Source: Spirometra erinaceieuropaei (taxonomy: Eukaryota > Platyhelminthes > Cestoda > Diphyllobothriidea > Diphyllobothriidae). From it: a stretch of DNA of 64,000 nucleotides. Under the pieces are notes generated by a model, which was not told the DNA's origin, ran no database searches, and saw only the letters and a list, made by a program, of their open reading frames with translations. The DNA lies in assembly GCA_902702965.1 (NCBI GenBank), contig CACRXP010000148.1:972786-1036785 (forward strand), given 5' to 3'. This document shows, piece after piece, positions 55,900 to 64,000 of this stretch. A program made the position numbers and the translations under genes. Positions within the stretch are counted from its first letter, which is position 1. Every line of letters starts with the position of its first letter.

Positions 55900-57600
55900 T
55901 CGCCTGACGTTTCGGATCCCTGCTCGAACCCATCATTAGAGACAAAAGAAGATAAGGGCGGTTCATGCGCTAGCGGCTGCACTATTTAAAGGATGCAGTT
56001 GCCCTGCTACCGCATACCTATGAATATTCACGGCTCCCTCCCCCTCATCAGGGGTCGTTGCGTTTGGTGTGATGGCTAACATTCGCGTCGTTAATTGCTG
56101 TGATTGCATCATGGGTGTTGGGTGTTGGTTTGATGATTGCTCGACCATCTGATCCACCGACTCCGGCGTTGGGAACAGTGTTTACCTGTGCGCTTCCCGC
56201 TTGGCTAATTATTCCGCCTAGGCGAAGTCTCAGCACCGAGTATGGAAGGGGAAGTTCATTGCGCATGTTAACGGACTGGAGGGGGGCAGTAAGCCATGAA
56301 TCTAGCAGCTCCCGGCTCACGCGGTTGTCACCTTTTGCAAGGATTTCCGTCTCGTCGAATGAGCCGCAACTTGAGAGTTAGCGTCATCCTTCTGCACCGC
56401 TGCAGCCTGTTCCGCCATTCGCTTTCTTCCGTTCTTCGACGTAGTTGCTTTGTCCGCAACTTCACCAGATCCGATAAACGACTTCATACGTTTCTTGCCG
56501 TGACAAGGGTTTTTCGGCTTCATTAACTGACGCCTGATGGTTTTCTGCGGTCTGTGTGCAACTCCAACCCCAAGTGGTGCGAGAAGGCGGCCGACAGCTT
56601 CCGAAACGTTCTTGACATACGGAAGCGCTCACCAAAATTTGGTGTCCGTGCGGTTAAGCCTCTTTCCCTTTAGCGTGCGCACCGAATAACGAAGTTGCGC
56701 GGGTAGCCATTAGCTTTTAAGACCAGTCGGAGGTACTGTAGTTCGGCAATCATGTCCTCTGGCTCCCTGCAGTGCGTTTCGACATGCCGATAGAGCGTTC
56801 TTACACAACCCGTTTGTGGCTGATTGGGTGCTTGCTGTTGAAGTTCAGTAAGTGCATCATATTTGTCGCTTTCCTGAACACTTTGGTCTTCAGGCCGCCA
56901 CAATCTTGAAGGCATACGAGGACATCTAGGAAGGCCAGCTGGTTGTTCTCTTCCTCCTCCATCGTAGCTTGTATGTCCGAAAAGACCGCATTGAGACGTT
57001 CCTCGAATGACAGCAACTGATCCCGGTCGATAACGACGAAGGTATCGTCCACATACCTTGCCCAGAACTTCGGTCTGTGGTGTTGGGAGACCAGCGACTC
57101 CAACCATTGCAGCACTGCCTCAGCGATGAGTCCCGAAATCTGCGAACCGATTGTTGGGCCTTTCACCTGTTCGTAGATTGCCCCGTCGAACGTGAAGTTC
57201 GTCCTAAGACAGGATTTAAGGAGCTGAAGGACTTGGGCGTTTTCAAAACTATTCTTCGTTTCATCATCTTTGCTTTGTAGATGCAGCTTGATCGCCAGAT
57301 CATAGGGAATAGCAGTTAAAAAGGGACGTAACATCAAAATTTACCATGACCTCATTTGGATGGAGGCTAACCCCTTTGAGTTTATCCAGCAAATGTGCTG
57401 ACGGAGGGACCGGGGTGTCTGACTCAGCGGTCAGGAACTTGAGACGCCGGAACCACATGGCGCCCTGTTTCGTCAAACCTTTGTGATTTCGGAACAAAAT
57501 GCTAAGCGGATGCGACCATATTGCTTTCTCCGTACAGAGGAAGTCGAGGTTCCCCAACCATGCGAGCATGATATGTGTTTGTTTGGAGTAGCCGAATGGT
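55900..57600 (-). pseudogene. Penelope-like element, full-span but decayed, in an intron
   Basis: Minus-strand pieces in order are VMVNFDVTSLF (RT motif A), KGPTIGSQIS (a changed motif B; the 35 kb copy has KGTPMGSPIS), YVDD (motif C) and YLRLVLKANGYPRNF. A GIY-YIG-region stretch DANSQVAAHSTR follows, then SRELLDSW and LPYSVLRLRLGG near the C-terminus, and finally a terminal segment with a hammerhead-like motif. At least three frameshifts separate them, so it is dead. It is a different subfamily from the 35 kb copy. It is antisense to the transporter and entirely within its intron 55733-58161. Confidence 0.8.
55906..55939 (-). ncRNA. hammerhead-ribozyme-like motif of a Penelope terminal repeat
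   Basis: On the minus strand CTAATGA (55939-55933) precedes a possible 5-bp helix, with GGGTT pairing to GATCC-side bases. Then come GAAAC (55913-55909) and GTC (55908-55906). The hammerhead core is CTGATGA, helix II, GAAA, helix III and a cleavage triplet such as GTC. Hammerheads are known in Penelope-like elements. One core base (G to A in CTGATGA) differs, so this copy is probably inactive. Confidence 0.5.
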
Positions 57601-58161
57601 GGCCTGGGAGTCAGGCTGCGATGACTCCTTCTTAATGTGACTACGACTCAGTTGAGAGCAGACCCGCCTCCCCTCTCCTGTCTTGTGAAAACGTGGTCCA
57701 TTGTGTGCGTACCGGGGGTGTGTTGCATGTGTAGATGGGCTGTTTAACTTTGTGTCCGATTCGGCCACCGATCCTCTTGACTCTGTCATGATATCACGCC
57801 GGGATGGATGATAGGAGGTCAAGGTGGATGCTCCGAAAGTCTACTGTTAATATAAAATAATTTACATGCACGTCATCATCTTTGGGTCAACTCTTCTGCA
57901 GGATATACGGTGGCATCGTTGGAATCCGCGTGCCATCATTTCATCTGTTTACTTTCCGACAAGCACTGGTTGAGTGGGTTCTCTGTCCTGTTAAAATGGC
58001 TTTTATGTGCAAGCGGGCTTGCCAGTAAGCCCCTTAAGTGGTACCTTTCCCTACTTATTAGCACGCTTGATTAGAATTCTTATGACGCAAGCAAAATAAG
58101 TACGGAAATTATTTAATCTTTTTCTTTTTAATCTGCATACTGTGTTTTGATTTGCCTGCAG

Positions 58162-58298
58162 GCGTCGTTGGACTGATTTGGCTGTCCTTCTGGTGGCGCA
58201 CGACATACGAGAAGCCTGCCACTCATCCCAAAATCACGCCGGAGGAGAGGGAGTACATCGAGATGTCGATCGGGGAGGTGCATGTTCCTCCGGAGTTG
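58162..58298 (+). CDS. VGLUT-like SLC17 transporter, exon with TM6 and EERxYIE motif
   Basis: 137-nt exon between TTTGCCTGCAG and GAGTTG|GTAGGT. It enters in phase 1 and leaves in phase 0. It encodes VVGLIWLSFWWRTTYEKPAT, then HPKITPEEREYIEMSIGEV. This matches the VGLUT segment running from TM6 to the HPxIT-EERxYIExSIGE loop motif that precedes the central cytoplasmic loop. No stop is reached. The following exons (TM7-TM12) were not found before 64000, so the gene is partial in this window. Confidence 0.9.
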
Positions 58299-58865
58299 GT
58301 AGGTAGTTGGGGACTGACCTGCTTCATAAACTGGCTCTGCTTATGTTACAGCACTTGTCTGCTACTTTGTTATAGTATTAAATTATTCATAAGGGTTGTG
58401 CGTCTACGTCTGTTTGTGCGGAGATTCCACCAAGATGCCCTGCAGATGCGCCAGGACGTGAGTATATCGGCAGGTGCTGAGTCCCTCCCTAACTGCTGTC
58501 GTGAATGCGTGTGTTGACGCGCCTTAGGCCTTCACGCAGTGTCAGTCACCTCGCCTAAGTCCATCACCATATTGTTGACGGGCTTGGACAGTCGACTGTT
58601 GCACGGGAAATAGAAGGGATAGCGGAACAGATGACAGGTCAGTACATGTGACGTGCTTGAGTCTACTATGACACGTTCAAAGTGGGGGCATGTAAGGCTA
58701 ATAACTGAGTGGATAACTCGGTCACCATGAGGTATTTTCTGGTGACTGGGGGACTTAGAAGCCGACTGCAGTGCCTCCTTATTAATGTAGCACTTATGGT
58801 ACTACCACACACGCGAAATTTCGGCAGACCTCACAGCTGATGTGTGTGGCACGCGTAGACGGACT
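58299..58865. other. intronic DNA after the last visible exon
   Basis: No further exon or repeat was recognised. Confidence 0.4.
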
Positions 58866-58869
58866 GCCC

Positions 58870-59005
58870 AGATTATTCAGCCACTGCCCCCCAAGCCCAT
58901 GTCTGGTAGTCTTGAAATTGTCCTATCATAGGGGCAAGATGAACCGGGGAGGGAAGAGTGCAGAAGATGCAACGCAAGTGCCCCTCACGCTGCGTCCACA
59001 CCGTA
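58870..59005 (+). repeat. dispersed repeat family F, fragment
   Basis: GGGAAGAGTGCAGAAGATGC followed by AACGCAAGTGCCCCTCACGC resembles the family F segment AGTGCAGTAGATGCAAAGCA (minus strand near 10.2 kb). Only this part of the family is visible. Confidence 0.4.
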
Positions 59006-60339
59006 AAACACGTTTGCGGAGGGTGAACTTTCATGTCGCCTTAACGGGACGGAAAATATTTGCCTGCTTGAGTAGCATAATAACTGGAATCATCACAGTT
59101 GATGACACGATCATTGTCTGGAAATACATGTCAAACAGACCTACAGTAAACTGTTATCCGCTTTCTAGATCAGTTGCGGCTTCCATCTAAATAATAAACA
59201 GACGAGACACAATCCATTTTCCGCTAAAATGCAGAAATTTTGAGCTACTTAACCAATCCCATTGAAGTTGTCTTTGAACGACCCTGAAAGGACATAGAGG
59301 AATCCAGGCTTCTCAGTTCCCGAGAACAACTCGAAAACCTAGGTTTACCCTTTTTTGGGGTAGTCCCGATCACGATAGCGTGGGTAAATCAAAAGAGTGT
59401 CTTCCAAGACTAATATTTCACGGGCGGTCTGTTGCAGTCATCTGTTGACAAAGAGAACAGTCCTGGAAGTTCCGATCGAACGTTGGGAATCAGTCAAAGT
59501 TCTGGGAAACTCTAGCAAAGAATCATCAAACATGATGAGTGTTCTGAACACAGTGGGCGCGAAACATTCTAGGTGACTAGGAGGGAATAACAAGTGCCCA
59601 AGACTACCGTTCACGGGCCTTGTTTCCCGACCGGGTAGCTGATTTTGAAGTACGCACTTCCTTTTTGGTTAATTTAATTCGCCACTCACAACAACAAAAT
59701 TACTACCGTGAACAGTATCCCCTGGTATGTTGGAAACAATGACTGCCTTCTGTCCACCACCTCTCGCAGTGAACGCCCGTTTTTTGTCCTAATAGTGCGG
59801 TTTCCAAGTGGCTGATCCTTCTTATTAGTTCAGTAGCGCGACTTTAAACATCCAAGGCGGCCTCTCTGTAATACAAGCGCACATGTTGGGCTTGCTAAGG
59901 GTTTTTCGGTCGCCTGCGAACACACTCTTTTAAAAACCAGTAAATTCCCCTGTCCATCGTCTTCTGAAGTTGTCCGCGGTCTATCATGACCGGCAAAATA
60001 CCCAGTCCCCAAAATGGTTGTCACTACTGCATTTAAATCAACTTTGGGTCAGAATTGCGTAATCAGACAAGTACATTACTGAAGTCTGGTTAGTTTTGGT
60101 CGAGGTTTTGGCCGGCGCGACATGATAAAGATGGAAAACAGTGCCTAATTATTCATGTCCTACCGACCTGGCCTCAAAATGACCCCCTAGAAAGTGAACC
60201 ACCTTTTGGAAACAATGCATTGCCGATGAAAAATTTAGCCAAAACTCCTCCAAAAAGAAAAACAAGGCAAGAACTTGTTTTCGGAACTACATACATATAT
60301 GAAAACAAGGTAGGTATCCGTTAACTTGGCCATAGATTA
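59006..60339. other. no recognisable feature
   Basis: No exon encoding the expected VGLUT TM7 region and no repeat copy was recognised. Confidence 0.4.
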
Positions 60340-61281
60340 CAGTAGACGTTTTCGACTAAAAAATCACTTAAAGATGAGTTGTAATTTTAATCAGCATGAA
60401 GTATAATTTCATGATAATTCGGCCACTCCAGAATGCTGGATTTTGAACGACCTTATTTTTGGCCGTCTGCGAAAATTCCACTCGATAAAAATGACTACTT
60501 CAGCAATGCCTTTTTTCGCCTTGATTTTGGATGCCCTTATAAATTCAACTATATGTCATGGAAACAAATGCATGAAAATATTAATTCTCTTACTCATTTG
60601 GTAAAAAATGACGTCTTCTTTAAATTTCATACTTAAAGAAAAGATGTAATTTGGTTTTTAAAAACTTTTCTAAATCCAAAATAATTTCGAAACCGACATG
60701 CCGTCACACTTGCAGTCGGTCAAAACTACAAGATTTATATGTTCCAGGTACGGAAAACCATTAAATTCTCTACGGTATTAAGAGAAGACCATATAGAAGT
60801 TCATCAAATTTATCAATGGATTTATGCAGATTGCAAGCTTTACAGGCAACGTTAGTAAATGCAGAGACACGGTGTTTTGTGAATGGACATTTCGCGAGCC
60901 TAAAAGACTCATAACAAGAAACTTTTTAAAATCGAATTCTACCCTTCCTTTGGGTATCAGATTCAAAAAAGACGTAATTTCCTACCAAATTAGTAAAAAA
61001 TGGATATTTTCATCTATGTTTTCTATGAGATATACTTAATTTTAGGCATCTAAAGTCAATGGGAAAATTTTGTGCTACTTGAGAAGTATTTTTGCTGAGT
61101 GTTTTTTTCTTAGGCGGCCCAAAATGTAGTTCTGTAAAAGTCTGCATCCTGAAGTTAATGAAGTATTATGTGATCAAGTTGCACGATGGTTAATATTACA
61201 AATACTTTTTATGTAATCTTTTTGATTCGAGAACGCACTTCAAAATGTCGGTTAACATTTCATGAGTTTGCACACCCACTG
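60340..61281 (-). mobile_element. foldback MITE, subfamily B, left terminus deleted internally
   Basis: It starts CAGTAGACG and jumps to TTTTCGACTAAAAAATCAC, so about 40 bases that normally follow the terminus are missing. The right end is intact: ATTTCATGAGTTTGCACACC, then CACTG and TA. Arm landmarks are AAAAATGACTACTTCAGCAA and GATTTTGGATGCCC. The loop has AATCCAAAATAATTTCGAAA first, the orientation of 18154-19149. Confidence 0.82.
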
Positions 61282-61599
61282 TATACTCGCCTATCGTCTA
61301 TTCAGGTGAAATGTCTGAAAGAGCGGACCATATTGCGAATTCCCACTGGATATGATTAATGTTCCGCATAAATGTCGCGGAGACGATAGCTTACATCTTG
61401 GACTAACAACGGGACATTCCGTACACTTCGAGTTTAGTCCGCCGATTTCCTTACACCACGCGCGTTTCCAGCTCACGCTAATCGGTTTGACTGCAGAACT
61501 CACAAGGTTCGGACAAGAAGGACTAAGCGGGGGTGAACTGTACGTCGACCGGCGCTTGGAGATGGTGGATGAAAATAGCAGCTTTAGCTCTTAAAGGTA

Positions 61600-62565
61600 C
61601 AGTGAGTGACCGATCTCATGAAATGTTGGCCAAAATTCTGAAAGGCGTTTTTGATTAGTAAGAATTACTTAGGTAAGGTTGTAAAACAGATTATCCCGCG
61701 GCATTTTCTTATAGTTTTTCGGATTTGGTGGGATGTCGGCTTTAGAATGCACCTCCTTTTAATCTCCCGTAGAAACCATATTCGGTAAAAAATGACTATA
61801 TAAGTAAAATGCATTTTTCACACTGATTTTTGATGGTCTTGTAAATTCAAATATATTTTATAAAAGGCGTGATCAAAAATATGCTTCTTTCCACTCGTTT
61901 GATAGAGAATTACGTCGTCCTCATATTTCATATTCAAAGAAAGAATTTAAATTAGATTGAGAAAGGTTTCTAATTCCCGAATAATTTGGAGCCTGATCAG
62001 CCGTTGCATTAGCGCCAACTTCTACAAGCTGCATGTGTTTCACGTAAGGAAATTCAAATATTATTCTACGCCTTTAAAAAATGTCATATTAAGTCAATAA
62101 AATTTTGCAATGGATCAAGACTACGTTTTAAATTTCATGAGGAGCAAGGGTAAACGGACAAGTACGATGCTGTATGGGTGAACACTACACGGTCTTAACA
62201 AATCTTCCAATTAGAAACCTTTTTTAAAAACAAATCGTACCCTTTCTTCGAAAATAAAATATAAAGTTGATCTGTTTCTCTATCGCATGAACAAAAGAAA
62301 ACGTATTTTGTTAACGTTTTTTGTGAAATTTACTTCAATTTACAAGACCATCGAAAATCAGTGTGAAAAATGCATGTTACTCATGTAGTCATTTTTTCAC
62401 CCAGTATGATTTCTACAGAAATTCGAAAAGGAGTGAATTCAGAAGCCGACCTCCTGGCAAATGTCGAGGAATAATCAGTATTACAACCCCACCTACGTAA
62501 TCCTTCCTAATCGAAAATGCTTTTTAGAATTGCAGCCAACGCTTTATCAGATCAGTCACTCACTG
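61600..62565 (-). mobile_element. foldback MITE, subfamily A, intact ends
   Basis: 966 bp, CAGTGAGTGACCGATCTCAT to ATCAGATCAGTCACTCACTG, with TA on both sides (61598-61599, 62566-62567). Landmarks are AAAAAATGACTATATAAGTA and TTTTTGATGGTCTTGTAAAT. The loop has TCCCGAATAATTTGGAGCC first. It is one of the cleanest subfamily A copies, 318 bp from the previous element. Confidence 0.9.
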
Positions 62566-63340
62566 TATTTTAAGGCATGCACTCCGGACAGATAGGCCAA
62601 CCACCCGATGGAGGCGGGCCACCTTGGTTGAATGTAGCTTGATTAGCCCAAGTCAGTCGTACGTGGCTCACTGGGGTTACTAAATTTTGAAATTCGTGGA
62701 AACATAAAAAAGCTACAAGAGCCTACGGTGGAACAAAAGTTTGAGTCTGTCAGAGCTTATGTACTTTAATTCTCAAAAGGGGCATCGTCCCGGAAACGCA
62801 CGGGAATCTGGTAACATCACCGAAAAACTGAGATTTCCTAAATCATTTATTCCGAATTCTGGGTTAAACCACGTTGTAAGTAGTTATCCCTACCTAGCTA
62901 ACCCAAATGGATGTCGCCCGGCTAACTCATTAATCGTTATTTGTACACTAATATTAGAAAGATGCGTATTATCATAACATTTTCTCGTTCTTAACATCTC
63001 TAGGGACTTAAGTAACTCTTCGACACGTCGATCCATGCTAGTCCTCAATTTCGAGAACTTTGAACGGGGCCGACTTATGACAGCCAGCTCTCCGATATGT
63101 GGGCAACGATCGGGTAAAGGGCCCCAAACACGAGACTGACCAAAGGTGCCTGTCTTGCATGAAAGATGTCAATCAGGGTTTTACGGCGGGGCCAATGTAT
63201 ACATAGACGAATGGCAAAATAAGTATAGATAGTTAATAAATTTGTTTTTCGAGTGGAAAAGGTTTAAGGCATTGACGTATAGCAAACAAAATTAAGCGAG
63301 ATAGTTAAAAATAAATATTGAGTGTCTACAACGATAGCTT
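62566..63340. other. no recognisable feature
   Basis: Short open frames without motifs. No repeat match was recognised. Confidence 0.4.
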
Positions 63341-63344
63341 CACA

Positions 63345-63480
63345 GAAGCGAACAGGCGAGTCCCAGGTAGCAGTTCAGAAGACGAAGATGCGATGTCTGG
63401 AGCACGAAATGAATTGGCCTGACGTTTTAGATTCTCACTCGAATTCATTATGAGAGACATTCGCAGATAAATATGATGGT
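63345..63480 (-). mobile_element. Penelope-like terminal fragment, decayed hammerhead-like motif
   Basis: AAGCGAACAGGCGAGTCCC, CAGTTCAGAAGACGAAGATG and TTGGCCTGACGTTTTAGATT match the terminal fragment at 28.9 kb. On the minus strand the hammerhead-like core reads ATAATGA, AAAAC and GTC, further from consensus than the other two copies. It ends directly against repeat family G. Confidence 0.55.
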
Positions 63481-63494
63481 GGCGCAAGGAACGC

Positions 63495-63670
63495 CAGGTG
63501 AGCTGAGTTCATTGTAGATAATTCACCAGACCGTCTACAGCAGACGACCCAACCTGGTATAATTAAACACCAAACCGAAATAATCGTGTCGGAATAAAGC
63601 CCTCTTAAATAAGTATAGAAGGTATTCTTTGTATGCCACAGATGCTTGGGAGCCTTCACCCTATCCTTAC
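63495..63670 (-). repeat. dispersed repeat family G, copy 2
   Basis: The minus strand aligns with 29745-29950: GTAAGGATAGGG, TGTGGCATACAAAGAATACC, ACTTATTTAAGAGGG, GACACGATTATTTCGGTTTG, GTCGTCTGCTGTAGACGGTC and TGAACTCA. No product is encoded. It directly follows a Penelope terminal fragment. Confidence 0.7.
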
Positions 63671-64000
63671 CAACTTTGCAACAAGATAGCAAAGAACACA
63701 GGAAACACTTCTGACAGACCGTACTGCCCGGGGTCTAGAAACAGTTTTTTTTTTCTGAAGTCTTCGGTAGTGCGCAAATCATTCAGTTGGAAAACGTGCG
63801 CCGTCGGGCGGAAGGGAATGGCTGACTTCCCACGCCCACATTTACGTCTAACGATCTGTATTTTCTGAGCTGCAAGAAACACACGCTCGTTTGTCATGTT
63901 AATAACTAATATCGTTTTTATGGCCCATGGGATGTGTGCATTTGTTAGTTTGATAACTCCTTTGCTGGACTGGAAGTTTCTGTAGAATGCAAACAGTCAT
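63671..64000. other. no recognisable feature to the window end
   Basis: Open frames on both strands overlap and show no motif. Confidence 0.4.

Overview
This window is an animal nuclear genome fragment: one spliced gene set in a large amount of nested repetitive DNA. No rRNA gene, intact tRNA gene, CRISPR array or bacterial operon is visible. Cys-rich Penelope-like elements, a Tc1/mariner transposon with a large crop of related non-autonomous copies, a tRNA-derived SINE and kilobase-scale introns suggest an invertebrate, most likely a flatworm and perhaps a tapeworm. That placement is inference from element content. An 83-base run of N shows it is a draft assembly.

The only host gene I can support is on the + strand between about 46.7 and 58.3 kb. 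Four exons (46730-46963, 51277-51364, 55646-55732, 58162-58298) join in phase with canonical GT/AG sites. They encode about 182 residues of a vesicular glutamate transporter-like SLC17 protein, covering TM2 to just after TM6. The 5' and 3' ends of the gene were not found. The Arg and Glu matching Arg184 and Glu191 of rat VGLUT2 are kept, but the position of the transport-critical His128 is Asp. The introns carry a SINE that runs up to an exon, foldback elements, a telomere-like repeat and an antisense Penelope element.

The dominant repeat is a foldback (palindromic) element of about 1 kb, with 17 full or partial copies from 5.9 to 62.6 kb, roughly a fifth of the window. Intact copies start with CAGT, sit in TA sites, and have arms of about 380 bp around an asymmetric loop of about 230 bp. 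A 1913-bp Tc1/mariner element (31216-33128) shares about 28 of their outermost 30 bp, so it, or its active relatives, is the likely source of the transposase that moved them. This Tc1 copy is itself nested in a foldback element and has a frameshifted transposase. Other layers are Penelope-like elements (3.1-3.6, 28.9-29.1, 34.7-35.8, 55.9-57.6 and 63.3-63.5 kb), some with hammerhead-ribozyme-like motifs; a SINE derived from a tRNA-Arg(UCU)-like sequence that in places lies between long terminal inverted repeats; a Ty3/gypsy integrase tail at 11.3-11.6 kb; a dispersed family carrying CCCTAA-like blocks (26.3-27.8, 42.2-43.5, 54.6-55.0 kb); two unnamed dispersed families (10.1/47.8/58.9 kb and 29.8/63.5 kb); and a palindromic array between TA runs at 48.9-49.7 kb.

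By region: 0-5.5 kb has a GC-rich block, a diverged direct repeat, a Penelope GIY-YIG relic and SINE copies. From 5.9 to 20.2 kb there are foldback elements, a gypsy tail and a GC-rich CCAAT-containing island. From 20.2 to 30.4 kb the DNA is mostly unique with scattered SINEs. From 30.4 to 46 kb lie the Tc1-in-foldback nest, a Penelope RT, a foldback-in-foldback nest and telomere-like repeats. The SLC17 gene fills 46.7-58.3 kb, and its unresolved 3' side holds two more foldback elements. Much of the remainder is DNA in which I see nothing.
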